Source of the DNA: Thermoplasmata archaeon
Lineage (GTDB): Archaea > Thermoplasmatota > E2 > DHVEG-1 > B8-G13
DNA: 14,603 nt
Reading direction: 5' to 3'
Assembly: GCA_021162485.1 (NCBI GenBank)
Contig: JAGGYP010000025.1
Coordinates: 1-14,603, forward strand
Part shown: positions 1 through 7,873 of the stretch, piece after piece
How the letters are laid out: every line of letters starts with the position of its first letter
Numbering within the stretch: position 1 is the stretch's first letter
Made by a program: the position numbers and the translations under genes
The notes under the pieces: generated by a model
Seen by the model: only the letters and a program-made list of their open reading frames with translations
What the model was told of the DNA's origin: nothing
The model's database searches: none

Positions 1-1634
1 CTAAAGAGCTCTCTTACAGCTTTCTCAGATTCACCAACCCATTTGCTTAGCACTTCAGGGCCTTTTATAGAGAGGAAATTTGCATTTGACTCATTTGCAA
101 CAGCCTTGGCTAATAATGTTTTACCAGTACCTGGTGGGCCGTATAGTAGTATTCCTCTTGGTGGTTTTATTCCCATTCTTTTGAAAGCCTCTGGATGTGT
201 CAATGGCCATTCTACAGCCTCTCTCAAGTTCTGCTTTACTTCTTCAAGACCTCCAATATCATCCCATGTTACTTTTGGCACCTCTATGACAAACTCTCTT
301 AGTGCAGAAGGCTCTATAGTCTTTAAAGCCTGTTTAAAGTCATCCATGGTTACCTCCATTTTCTCTAGAATCTCTGTAGGTATGGGTTTTTCAAGATCGA
401 TCTCCGGTAAATATCTGCGAAGTGCATTCATAGCTGCTTCTCTTGCTAAGGCAGCGAGATCAGCGCCCACAAACCCATAGGTAACATCTGCTAAGTAATC
501 TATGTCAAAATCTTTGCTCTTCGGCATACTCCTGGTATGAATCTGTAAAATTTCTTTTCTTCCCTCTCTATCAGGTACTCCTATCCTGATTTCTCTATCA
601 AATCTTCCTGGTCTTCTCAGCGCAGGGTCTAGCATATCAGGCAAGTTTGTGGCACCAATTACAATCACTTTACCCCTGCCTTTAAGCCCATCCATTAGAG
701 TAAGAAGCTGAGAAACCACTCTCCTTTCAACTTCACCATGAACCTCGCTTCTCTTTGGGGCTATAGCGTCTATCTCATCTATGAATATTATAGAAGGAGC
801 ATTTTTCTCAGCCTCATCAAAAATTCTTCTAAGGTTTTCCTCACTCTGCCCATAGAATTTACTCATTATCTCCGGGCCATTTATGGTATAGAAATTGGCA
901 CCAGATTCATTTGCAACAGCCTTAGCAATCAATGTTTTACCAGTACCTGGAGGCCCATGAAGCAGAACACCCTTTGGCGGGTCTATACCAAGACGATCAA
1001 ACAACTCAGGATGTTTAAGAGGCAGTTCTATCATCTCTCTAACTTTTTGCAACTCCTCATGAAGTCCACCTATGTCTTCATAGCTAACTCTTGGCCCCTC
1101 AACCTCGCTTATACGTACAGCCTCTTCTTTCACCTTAAAAACGGTGTCATCATTTACAGAAACAATCCCACTAGGGACTGTATTTACAACAACAAATGGC
1201 AAAGCACTGCCAAAAAGAGCAATGCCAGGAATAATAACAGTATCTCCTTTTGTTAACGGTCTTCTTGAAAGACCCTTCCTAATCAAAGCCTCTATTCCTC
1301 TGCCAAACTGGATCTGTTGTCCCTCTGAAATCAGAGGTGCTAAGGTTATTTGTTTTGCTTCTCTGACAACACCTTTTCTAACTTTTACTCTATCACCCAA
1401 GGTAACCTCTGCATTTTTCCTAGTTAAATTATCAATTCTTATGATCTTCTTACCCTCATCATTGGGATGAGCCCTCCAAACTATGGCAGCAGTGGTTTTA
1501 TTCCCCTCTATTTCTATAACATCACCTATAGAAATATCTAGCAGAATTCTTGTTTCATTGTCAATTCTTGCCCTCCCATATCCAACATCTTGTTGAAAAG
1601 CCTCAGCCACCTTGAGCACAACTTCTTTAACCAT
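1..1634 (-). CDS. cdc48: Cdc48/VAT-type AAA+ ATPase (C-terminus beyond left edge)
   Basis: Double-ring AAA+ unfoldase of the Cdc48/p97/VAT family. It extracts and unfolds cytoplasmic proteins, probably to feed the archaeal proteasome. The reverse strand is open from the ATG at 1634 to the window edge (544 codons). Residues 1-175 form the N domain (double-psi barrel, then the Cdc48 domain 2 region). D1 carries Walker A GPPGTGKT at about 227-234, the pore motif KFYGQSE near 259-265, Walker B IIFIDEID near 282-289, and the arginine-finger region [10 protein letters not shown] near 339-348. D2 begins near 455 with Walker A GPPGTGKT at 499-506 and pore motif KWVGESE at 531-537, and is cut before Walker B. 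The ATG at 1634 was chosen because an upstream ATG at 1647 is out of frame and stops after six codons, while GAGGT lies just ahead of 1634. Identity is very secure; nothing can be said about the missing end. Confidence 0.97.
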   Translation of the reverse strand, partial: MVKEVVLKVAEAFQQDVGYGRARIDNETRILLDISIGDVIEIEGNKTTAAIVWRAHPNDEGKKIIRIDNLTRKNAEVTLGDRVKVRKGVVREAKQITLAPLISEGQQIQFGRGIEALIRKGLSRRPLTKGDTVIIPGIALFGSALPFVVVNTVPSGIVSVNDDTVFKVKEEAVRISEVEGPRVSYEDIGGLHEELQKVREMIELPLKHPELFDRLGIDPPKGVLLHGPPGTGKTLIAKAVANESGANFYTINGPEIMSKFYGQSEENLRRIFDEAEKNAPSIIFIDEIDAIAPKRSEVHGEVERRVVSQLLTLMDGLKGRGKVIVIGATNLPDMLDPALRRPGRFDREIRIGVPDREGRKEILQIHTRSMPKSKDFDIDYLADVTYGFVGADLAALAREAAMNALRRYLPEIDLEKPIPTEILEKMEVTMDDFKQALKTIEPSALREFVIEVPKVTWDDIGGLEEVKQNLREAVEWPLTHPEAFKRMGIKPPRGILLYGPPGTGKTLLAKAVANESNANFLSIKGPEVLSKWVGESEKAVRELF

Positions 1635-1651
1635 AAACCTCGCCCATTTTT

Positions 1652-1662
1652 AATTATATAAA
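1652..1662 (-). promoter_or_regulatory. TATA-like box for cdc48
   Basis: Read on the minus strand this is TTTATATAATT, centred about 24 bases upstream of the cdc48 start codon. That spacing would put the transcript start at or very near the ATG, giving a leaderless or almost leaderless mRNA. A second AT-rich candidate, TATATATTAG, lies at 1681-1690 and would give a leader of roughly 30 bases. This is inferred from archaeal promoter spacing only. Confidence 0.45.
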
Positions 1663-1744
1663 AGAAAGTTGTATCCTCCTCTAATATATAATGTTTTCTC
1701 AGACGGACAAATTTAATAAATCAATACAAAACATAAAAAAACAT

Positions 1745-1790
1745 TATAAAAAATATTTTAAATATAATCTATATTTTTTTATTTAAGTAA
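1745..1790 (+). promoter_or_regulatory. AT-rich promoter region for the OB-fold/TctA-like pair
   Basis: The 180-base gap between cdc48 and the OB-fold gene is the longest gap in the window, and its right half is almost pure A/T. TATA-like strings AAATATTTTAAATA (1751-1764) and TATATTTT (1770-1777) would place transcript starts near 1785-1800, just ahead of the GGAGG at 1802. Which box is used cannot be decided by eye. Confidence 0.4.
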
Positions 1791-1801
1791 TTGATATATG
1801 C

Positions 1802-1806
1802 GGAGG
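1802..1806 (+). promoter_or_regulatory. Shine-Dalgarno site fixing the OB-fold start
   Basis: A clean GGAGG sits 8 bases before the ATG at 1815. It lies inside the reading frame if translation is taken from the TTG at 1791, so it argues for 1815 as the real start. Confidence 0.8.
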
Positions 1807-1814
1807 AAAACAGC

Positions 1815-2465
1815 ATGGAGATGAAACACATCTCTGTTCTCTTTTCAGCTATTGGAATAGTATTGCTATTTTTCCTCTCTCTCCTAGCTAAACCAGTTTA
1901 TATAGACTTATCTGAAATAAACAAATATGATGGAAAACAAATAATTACAGAGGGCATAGTTATAGATAAATATGAGACAAAGTACAGAAACACTATACTC
2001 TCTCTAGTTAAAACACTCTCAGATAATAATGTTGTTACAACATTTGTAGAGGAGCAGATAAAGAACATAGAATATGGGGATAGAATACGGTTACAAGGCG
2101 AGGTACGAAAATATAAAGGAGACTTTGAAATCTATGTAAGCGAAGCTAAACAGATAGAGATCATAGAAAAATGGAACAATAGAACAATCCCATTAAGAAT
2201 ATTGGCAGAAACACCATGGAGATACCAGGGCATTAATTTAAAGATTGTATGCAAAATAGAAAAGATATACCACTCCTATCTTGTTTTAAAAGATGCCAAA
2301 GAAAATCAGAAAATTATCCTGTTTTGTGACCTAGACAAAATAAACGAAACCTTGCAAGAGGGCGATATTGTATATGCAAATGCAAAAATAAAATACAACT
2401 CTGCCGATTTCAACTACTTTTTAGAGGCAACAAACAACAACTCAATCCAACGATTGGAGGAATAA
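1815..2465 (+). CDS. Membrane-anchored tandem OB-fold-like protein, function unknown
   Basis: A 216-residue protein of unknown function. Residues 6-25 form one strong hydrophobic segment after a short Lys-containing head, so it is an N-terminal membrane anchor or uncleaved signal; no lipobox cysteine is seen. The rest is soluble, beta-rich and appears to hold two OB-fold-like units of about 85 residues each. Unit one (about 28-116) has a YDGKQIITEGIVID strand and a YGDRIRLQGEVRKYKGDFEIYV strand pair. Unit two (about 125-208) has INLKIVCKIEKI and EGDIVYANAKIKY. This is the pattern annotated as OB-fold nucleic-acid-binding or tRNA_anti-like, but an exported position makes nucleic acid binding doubtful. 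The stop is 1 base from the next gene's ATG, whose GGAGG overlaps this gene's end, so the two are co-translated. A partner role for the permease is inference. The start is 1815, not the upstream TTG at 1791, because of the GGAGG at 1802-1806. Confidence 0.75.
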   Translation: MEMKHISVLFSAIGIVLLFFLSLLAKPVYIDLSEINKYDGKQIITEGIVIDKYETKYRNTILSLVKTLSDNNVVTTFVEEQIKNIEYGDRIRLQGEVRKYKGDFEIYVSEAKQIEIIEKWNNRTIPLRILAETPWRYQGINLKIVCKIEKIYHSYLVLKDAKENQKIILFCDLDKINETLQEGDIVYANAKIKYNSADFNYFLEATNNNSIQRLEE

Positions 2466-2466
2466 C

Positions 2467-3795
2467 ATGGATTTTATATTTTTCATATTTTTACTCGCTG
2501 TCTCAGTTGTTGGCGCCTTTTTAGGAGGCCTAACCGGATTGGTACCAGGACTTCATGTTAATAACATCGCTTTAATTCTGCTATCATTGTCTTCATTTGT
2601 TTCATCATCTGATATCCTAGGAGGAATTAATGCACCACTATTGATGGCAGTGTTTATCATTTCTGTTGCCTTGTCTCACACCTTTATCAGCATTATCCCA
2701 GCTACTTTTATCGGTGCACCTGAGGAAGACACTGCTTTATCGGTTCTACCAGCACATTCTCTGCTACTAGAGGGAAGAGGATATGAAGCAGTCTATCTCT
2801 CAGCCATAGGTAGTCTAGGTGCAGTCATGTTTTCATTTTTAGTATTGTATCCAATAAGATTTGTTCTAATAGAACCAATATCTTTGTATTCTACTTTAAA
2901 AGAGATAATGGTTTGGCTTTTGATTTCAATAGTAATAATAATGATTGCAACAGAAAAGGGAAAAATAGAGACACCTTACATAAAAGACAGCAGGATAAAG
3001 AGCATTTTAGGAATGCTAATGGCAACACTTGTTTTTCTGCTATCTGGCATATTTGGCATTGTACTAGGTAAAATAAGAGTTGTTTCACCTATTGGTTTAC
3101 CTGCGCCAATATTGTTTCCCACTCTATCAGGTTTATTTGGTATGCCAACGCTTATTCACTCATATCTAACCAAACCAAAAATTCCAAGACAACTTATAGA
3201 GAAATCCATCATTAGAGAGAAAAGAAAAACAATGCTATCAACTATAACTGGAAGCTTAGCAGGTATTTTAGTCTCAATTGTACCTGGCATAACATCTGCA
3301 ACCGGTACGGTTCTCGCTATGACTGCGAGAGGAGAAGCTGACAAAAGGCAGACAATAGTAACTCTCTCTGCAGTTAACACAGCCTGCGCATTTTTTGTAA
3401 CAGCGGTATTGTTTATGATACTCAGACCAAGGAGTGGAGCAGCTATAGCAGTTAATGAGCTAATCACAGTTAATAAATGGAATAACTTGTTTATACCTCC
3501 CTCAAATTTAACTGTTTTAATAATAGCTATGCTCGGATCCTCTGCAGTGTCTTTTAACATTACACTCTTTTTAGGCAAAAGATTTGCAAAAAAATTTACC
3601 AACATTTCTTATCAAAAACTAATAAAGGCAGCAATGTTCTTCCTATCTTTTCTTGTAATCCTCTTTACAGGAATAATAGGTCTCTTAATATTTCTCATAG
3701 CTACTTTTATAGGTCTAATCCCAGTCGGCTGGGGTGTAAGAAGAAGCCATTGCATGGGTGTTCTCCTGTTTCCAATAATTTTAGCATTTATCTAA
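2467..3795 (+). CDS. TctA-like integral membrane permease (archaeal type)
   Basis: A 442-residue protein with about ten or more hydrophobic segments, resembling the archaeal branch of the TctA subunit of tripartite tricarboxylate transporters. Two related signature stretches mark the family's internal duplication: GGLTGLVPGLHVNNIA at 20-35 and GSLAGILVSIVPGITSATG at 262-280, both with a glycine-rich turn and a PG dipeptide. A further conserved-looking stretch, FIGAPEEDTALSVLPAH, follows at 81-97. The C-terminus has GWGVRRSHCMGVLLFP, a pattern I associate with archaeal members. No TctB (small membrane) or TctC (periplasmic binding) gene is nearby; the partner instead is the OB-fold gene 1 base upstream. 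GGAGG at 2456-2460 sits 6 bases before the ATG. The last 15 bases overlap the oppositely oriented DUF2240-type gene. Substrate is unknown; a carboxylate is only a family-level guess. Confidence 0.82.
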   Translation: MDFIFFIFLLAVSVVGAFLGGLTGLVPGLHVNNIALILLSLSSFVSSSDILGGINAPLLMAVFIISVALSHTFISIIPATFIGAPEEDTALSVLPAHSLLLEGRGYEAVYLSAIGSLGAVMFSFLVLYPIRFVLIEPISLYSTLKEIMVWLLISIVIIMIATEKGKIETPYIKDSRIKSILGMLMATLVFLLSGIFGIVLGKIRVVSPIGLPAPILFPTLSGLFGMPTLIHSYLTKPKIPRQLIEKSIIREKRKTMLSTITGSLAGILVSIVPGITSATGTVLAMTARGEADKRQTIVTLSAVNTACAFFVTAVLFMILRPRSGAAIAVNELITVNKWNNLFIPPSNLTVLIIAMLGSSAVSFNITLFLGKRFAKKFTNISYQKLIKAAMFFLSFLVILFTGIIGLLIFLIATFIGLIPVGWGVRRSHCMGVLLFPIILAFI

Positions 3796-4272
3796 TATTT
3801 CCCTCTCTACATCATTAATGAACCTGCTAACATCTACACCTCTTTTTTTACCCAGTATGAGAACAGCAATCTCTGGATAGACTCCTAAAGAGGAGGAAAG
3901 CATCATAGATTCCTCTAGAATCTTTTGTTTTTCTTCACCAGTCTGAGCAGAGAGCTCATTGCATATCTTCTCTAACAGTTTTTCCCCTTTGGTTTCATCT
4001 TTTTCAACTGTAGTGACTGTAGTATCTATCCCAGGTTTAAAGCCAACAGGAATTTTTATACTCTCGTAATCAAAAGTAGGCTCAACAAAAATATCATCTA
4101 TTTTTTGAAGTAAGCCCTCTTTTATAGCATTATCTACAAATAGACGAGCATTATTAAGATCAAACCAGCCCAAGGAGACTGATAAATAGAGGACAACATC
4201 TAATATTTTCACTCTTTTCTCTCCTTTTCTTTGGAATACAAAAGCCAATGCTATTTTTTTATCTGATAACAT
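3781..4272 (-). CDS. DUF2240-type archaeal protein, function unknown
   Basis: A 163-residue soluble protein that I match to the archaeal DUF2240 family from its layout. The N-terminal half (about 1-70) looks like a small helical, winged-helix-like domain, with a GWFDLNNARLFVDNAIKEGLL helix pair and then a strand KIDDIFVEPTFD. A hinge with IPVGFKP follows at about 74-80, a stretch I associate with the family. The C-terminal half is a charged helical region (about 95-160) ending in Cys. A DNA-binding role is plausible from the N-terminal half but unproven. The gene is divergent from the deacetylase-fold gene and converges on the TctA-like gene with a 15-base overlap. The start is the ATG at 4272, preceded by a weak GGGT. 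Confidence 0.68.
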   Translation of the reverse strand: MLSDKKIALAFVFQRKGEKRVKILDVVLYLSVSLGWFDLNNARLFVDNAIKEGLLQKIDDIFVEPTFDYESIKIPVGFKPGIDTTVTTVEKDETKGEKLLEKICNELSAQTGEEKQKILEESMMLSSSLGVYPEIAVLILGKKRGVDVSRFINDVEREILDKC

Positions 4273-4289
4273 TTTTTACCCAGAAACTG

Positions 4290-4300
4290 TTTTTAAAATA
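4290..4300. promoter_or_regulatory. TATA-like box between divergent DUF2240-type and deacetylase genes
   Basis: TTTTTAAAATA is near-symmetric and could serve either direction. For the plus-strand deacetylase gene it would give a transcript start near 4321 and a leader of about 30 bases. For the minus-strand gene its centre is 23 bases from the ATG, so only a leaderless start would fit. CTTTTTATTTAG on the minus strand (4316-4327) is an alternative for that gene. Confidence 0.35.
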
Positions 4301-4310
4301 GTGGAAAACA

Positions 4311-4330
4311 CAATCTAAATAAAAAGATTG
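4311..4330. repeat. Inverted repeat in the divergent promoter
   Basis: CAATCT (4311-4316) and AGATTG (4325-4330) are perfect inverted arms around an 8-base AT-only centre. The element lies about where transcription of the deacetylase gene would begin. It could be an operator for a dimeric regulator; at 6 bases per arm in AT-rich DNA, chance is also possible. Confidence 0.35.
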
Positions 4331-4351
4331 CTGATAAAAAGGGTTGATTTG

Positions 4352-5386
4352 ATGCTAGCAATAATTCATCATAAAGATTATAGAAAATATGATTTAGGGG
4401 AAGATCACCCTCTTATAGGTGACAAGCCTGAAAGAACTGTACAGTTTTTTAAAGAGAGAAGTATATTTTCCCATGTTGATCTGTTTACACCAAGAAGGGC
4501 AACAGAAGAAGAAATCTCAAATGTTCATGATAAAGATTATATTCAACTTGTTAAAACACTTAGTCAAACAGGAGGCATGTTGGCATTAGATACACCAGCG
4601 CCAAAGGGAATATATGAGACAGCTGCTTTAGCATGTGGAGGTAGCATTCTAGCTGCAGAGAAACTATATGAAGATTATGATTATTCGATGAATACTTTAG
4701 GAGGTTTCCATCATGCGAGTGCAAGGTCATCCTCTGGTTTTTGTTTTTTCAATGATATTGCAATAGCTATAGAACATATTAGAGATAAGAGAAGAATCAA
4801 AAGATTTCTTATAATTGATTTAGATGTTCATCATGCAAACGGGACGCAAGACATTTATTATAGCGATCCATCGGTTTTGAACATTTCGTTTCATCAAGAT
4901 GGCAGAACTCTTTACCCAGGAAGCGGGTTTATTCATGAGATTGGAGAGGGAGAAGGAAAAGGATTTACTGTTAACATGCCCTTCTTACCAGGTACTGGTA
5001 ATGATAGCTATTTTTATGCTTTTGAAGAGCTGGTGCCTTTTTTCATTAAGGAGTTTAAACCAGAAATGGTAATATACCAGTCGGGGGTAGACACGCATCA
5101 TTCAGATCCTTTAGCTCAAATAAATCTAACACTCCCATTTTATTTTATAATCGCCAGAGAAATTAAAAATTTGGTAGATAAGAGTTGTAAGAGATTGGCG
5201 ATTCTACTTGGTGGGGGGTATAATAGTTTATCAAGTATAAAAGCCTACTACAATATTGCTGCAGCTATAGTAGATAAAGAGCAGATTATGGAGGGAGAAA
5301 TAAAAGATCCCAACTTAGAAGAAACAAAAAGAAGAGTAAGAGAGTTGAAAAAGATATTGAGACCTTATTGGAACTTTAAGAGGTAA
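4352..5386 (+). CDS. Histone deacetylase-fold zinc amidohydrolase (HDAC/AcuC/acetylpolyamine hydrolase superfamily)
   Basis: A 344-residue zinc-dependent deacetylase that removes acetyl groups from an amine. The catalytic set is complete. The His-His pair is H120-H121 in GGFHHA, zinc ligands are D158 and H160 in DLDVHHANG, the third ligand is D247 in QSGVDTHHSDPLAQINLT, and the transition-state tyrosine is Y290 in LLGGGYN. The N-terminal EDHPLIGDKPER matches the family's HPERPER stretch, and the length is normal. The substrate cannot be read from sequence: acetyl-lysine on chromatin protein (Alba or histone) or an acetylpolyamine are both known in the superfamily. Arginine decarboxylase and DHS-like genes 3-5 kb away make the latter worth weighing. 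The start at 4352 was preferred over the TTG at 4328 because it is an ATG preceded by GGGTTGATTT, a weak Shine-Dalgarno match. The last 11 bases overlap the PEP synthase gene tail to tail. Confidence 0.92.
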   Translation: MLAIIHHKDYRKYDLGEDHPLIGDKPERTVQFFKERSIFSHVDLFTPRRATEEEISNVHDKDYIQLVKTLSQTGGMLALDTPAPKGIYETAALACGGSILAAEKLYEDYDYSMNTLGGFHHASARSSSGFCFFNDIAIAIEHIRDKRRIKRFLIIDLDVHHANGTQDIYYSDPSVLNISFHQDGRTLYPGSGFIHEIGEGEGKGFTVNMPFLPGTGNDSYFYAFEELVPFFIKEFKPEMVIYQSGVDTHHSDPLAQINLTLPFYFIIAREIKNLVDKSCKRLAILLGGGYNSLSSIKAYYNIAAAIVDKEQIMEGEIKDPNLEETKRRVRELKKILRPYWNFKR

Positions 5387-7790
5387 TTGTTTTCTCAAGC
5401 TTTTTTTCTTTATCTGCCACTAGCAGCCTTGTTTTAACCACTGCATCTGGATTCAATGACATGCTATCTATGCCGCATTCAACTAAAAACTCTGCGAACT
5501 CTGGAAAATCACTTGGAGCCTGACCGCATATTCCTACTTTTCTCCTAGGTTTATGTTTGTGTGCAACTTCTATGACCTGTCTTATCAACCTTTTAACAGC
5601 CTCGTTTCTTTCATCAAATATGTGTGATACAAGCTCAGAATCTCTATCCAACCCTAGTGTTAGTTGTGTTAGGTCATTTGATCCTATGCTGAAACCATCA
5701 AAGACATCTGCAAATTGATCGGCTAAAATCACATTGCTTGGTATTTCGCACATCACATAGACTTCTAACCCGTTTTCACCTTGCTTAAGCCCATATTCTT
5801 CCATGATTTTGATGACTTTTTTGCCCTCTTCAGGTGTTCTACAAAATGGTATCATAACCTTTACATTTGTTAACCCCATTTCATCTCTTACTTTTTTAAT
5901 TGCTTTACACTCTAGACCAAATGCAGGTTTGAATTTCTCATCATAGTATCTAGATGCACCACGCCATCCAATCATTGGGTTGTGCTCATCTGGTTCATAT
6001 AGGAAACCACCAAGTAGGTTTGCATATTCGTTTGTTTTAAAATCAGAAAGTCTGACAATCACATCATTTGGGTAAAAAGCAGCAGCAATCTTCGCTATTC
6101 CTCTGGCAAGAACATCTATGAAAAACTGGGTTTTATCCTCATATCCTTCGCTCCTTCTATCTATCTCTTTTACAACATCTGCAATCTTTTTATCTTTCTT
6201 TGCAAGCTCTTTGAGTTTCTTATACTCAATCAACGCCAGAGGATGTATTCCAATGTGTGAGTTTATAATAAACTCTTCTCTTGCCAATCCTACACCATCA
6301 TTTGGTATCTGTCCCTGTTGGAATGCCTTTTCGGGCACACCAACATTCATCATAATCTTTGTCCTAGGTCTCGGGATTTCATCCATCTTTAATGAGTCCA
6401 CTCTGTATTTTAACAAACCTTCGTATATTCTTCCTACTCCCTCAGAGCAGTCAACAGTTATCTCCTGTCCAGTTTTGATAACCTCAGTGGCGTTACCTGT
6501 TCCTATAACACAAGGTATTCCAAGTTCTCTTGATATTATCGCTGCATGGCATGTTCTACCCCCTCTGTTTGTTACAATTGCGGAGGCTATTTTCATTATA
6601 GGCTCCCAGTCAGGATCAGTCATATCTGTTACCAAAACCTCTCCCTTTTTGAACTTGCTTATTTCATCAGTAGATTCTATCACATTGGCTTTACCTTGCC
6701 CTATCTTGTTACCGACTGCTTCTCCTTCAATCAAAATTTTTCCTTTTTCCTCGAGAACATAGGTTTGAATTGCAGACATGTCTTTTTGAGAATGCACTGT
6801 TTCTGGTCTAGCCTGCACAATAAAAAGATCACCGGTGATACCATCTTTAGCCCATTCCATATCCATTGGTTTTTTATAATGTTCCTCGATGATGCACGCC
6901 CATTCTGCTAATTTGAGAACCTCATCATCATTTATTACAAACTTTTTCCTCTCCTCCAGAGGAACTTTTTCCTGTTTTGTTCCTCCCTCAGTGTAGACAA
7001 GTTTCCATTCCTTTGTTCCCAGTTTTTTCTCTATAATGGGTTTAAAACCTTTTTTCAGTGTAGGTTTAAACACATAAAACTGATCTGGGTTAACCTTACC
7101 CTGCACAACGTTTTCTCCCAAACCATATGCGCCAGTAATATACACAACATCCTTAAAACCACTTTCTGTATCTATAGAAAACATTACACCAGAAGATGCT
7201 AGATCCGATCTAACCATTTTTTGCACTCCTACTGAGAGAAAGACACTGAAGTGATCAAATCCTTTATCTTCTCTATATGAGATGGCTCTGTTTGTAAAAA
7301 GCGAGGCAAAACATTCCCTTACCTTTTCAATAAGTTCCTCCTCTCCTCTAACATTTAAAAAAGTCTCTTGCTGCCCTGCGAAACTAGCGTCTGGTAAATC
7401 CTCTGCAGTAGCGCTACTTCTAACAGCAACATCAACATTCTTACCATATCTTTTCTCCATCTCCCTATAATATTTTCTTATCTCCTCTTCAAGCTCCCTG
7501 GGGAGAGGAGTATTCTTTATCAGGTTTCTTATTTTTTCCCCTCTCTCTGCAAGATTTTGAACATCATGAGTATCCAAGTCAGATAAAATCTCTTTTATTT
7601 TTTTATCTATTCCTGCTTTTTCTATGGTGTATTTGTAGGCGTATGCTGTTACAGCAAAACCAGATGGAACCTTAACACCTTTTTTGCCCAAGTTTCTAAT
7701 CATTTCACCAAGTGAGGCGTTTTTACCACCAACCAAGGGAACATCATCCATTCCTAGCTCCTCGAACCATTTAACGAAAACCTCTTCCAT
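5376..7790 (-). CDS. ppsA: Phosphoenolpyruvate synthase (pyruvate, water dikinase)
   Basis: Converts pyruvate, ATP and water to phosphoenolpyruvate, AMP and phosphate, the entry step of gluconeogenesis in archaea. It is 804 residues, the usual length. The N-terminal ATP-grasp nucleotide-binding domain (about 15-330) includes VGGKNASLGEM, VAVRSSATAEDLPDASFAGQ at 121-140 and DLFIVQARPE. The swivelling phosphohistidine domain carries GGRTCHAAIISREL, with the phosphorylated histidine at 415. The C-terminal TIM-barrel pyruvate/PEP domain (about 470-790) contains WRGASRYY, VMCEIPSN, FSIGSNDLTQ and GICGQAPSD, with the catalytic cysteine at 755. No residue I would expect is missing. The ATG at 7790 is preceded by GGAAGTGA at 7797-7804, a good match to the archaeal 16S tail, and by a TATA-like box at 7831-7839, so it has its own promoter. 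Its 3' end overlaps the deacetylase gene by 11 bases on the opposite strand. Confidence 0.97.
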   Translation of the reverse strand: MEEVFVKWFEELGMDDVPLVGGKNASLGEMIRNLGKKGVKVPSGFAVTAYAYKYTIEKAGIDKKIKEILSDLDTHDVQNLAERGEKIRNLIKNTPLPRELEEEIRKYYREMEKRYGKNVDVAVRSSATAEDLPDASFAGQQETFLNVRGEEELIEKVRECFASLFTNRAISYREDKGFDHFSVFLSVGVQKMVRSDLASSGVMFSIDTESGFKDVVYITGAYGLGENVVQGKVNPDQFYVFKPTLKKGFKPIIEKKLGTKEWKLVYTEGGTKQEKVPLEERKKFVINDDEVLKLAEWACIIEEHYKKPMDMEWAKDGITGDLFIVQARPETVHSQKDMSAIQTYVLEEKGKILIEGEAVGNKIGQGKANVIESTDEISKFKKGEVLVTDMTDPDWEPIMKIASAIVTNRGGRTCHAAIISRELGIPCVIGTGNATEVIKTGQEITVDCSEGVGRIYEGLLKYRVDSLKMDEIPRPRTKIMMNVGVPEKAFQQGQIPNDGVGLAREEFIINSHIGIHPLALIEYKKLKELAKKDKKIADVVKEIDRRSEGYEDKTQFFIDVLARGIAKIAAAFYPNDVIVRLSDFKTNEYANLLGGFLYEPDEHNPMIGWRGASRYYDEKFKPAFGLECKAIKKVRDEMGLTNVKVMIPFCRTPEEGKKVIKIMEEYGLKQGENGLEVYVMCEIPSNVILADQFADVFDGFSIGSNDLTQLTLGLDRDSELVSHIFDERNEAVKRLIRQVIEVAHKHKPRRKVGICGQAPSDFPEFAEFLVECGIDSMSLNPDAVVKTRLLVADKEKKLEKTITS

Positions 7791-7830
7791 GATATTTCAC
7801 TTCCTTAACTTATTCCGTAGTGCCATCCAG

Positions 7831-7839
7831 TATTAAAAA
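7831..7839 (-). promoter_or_regulatory. ppsA: TATA-like box for ppsA
   Basis: On the minus strand this reads TTTTTAATA. A transcript start about 26 bases downstream would fall near 7809 and give a leader of about 19 bases holding the GGAAGTGA ribosome site. Between this box and the end of the preceding DHS-like gene lies a TTTTT run (7866-7870), which could act as a simple archaeal terminator. Confidence 0.5.
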
Positions 7840-7873
7840 TTAACTATTAAAAGAATTGCAAGTTGAAAAACAA

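Noticed and set aside
43-1470. Open plus-strand frames at 43-480, 738-1256 and 1144-1470
   Set aside because: They lie antisense to the uninterrupted cdc48 reading frame, have no ribosome sites, and their translations match no family.
1791-1814. TTG start extending the OB-fold protein by 8 residues
   Set aside because: The strong GGAGG falls inside the extension and is well placed for the ATG at 1815.
2891-3605. Minus-strand frames opposite the TctA-like gene
   Set aside because: Hydrophobic mirror translations of transmembrane helices; the plus-strand gene shows family motifs throughout.
4328-4351. TTG start extending the deacetylase-fold protein by 8 residues
   Set aside because: The added residues are not needed for the fold and the ATG at 4352 has a better-placed upstream signal.
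6118-6911. Plus-strand frames of 214 and 121 codons inside ppsA
   Set aside because: They are antisense to conserved PEP synthase motifs, including the phosphohistidine region, and look like low-complexity mirror translations.
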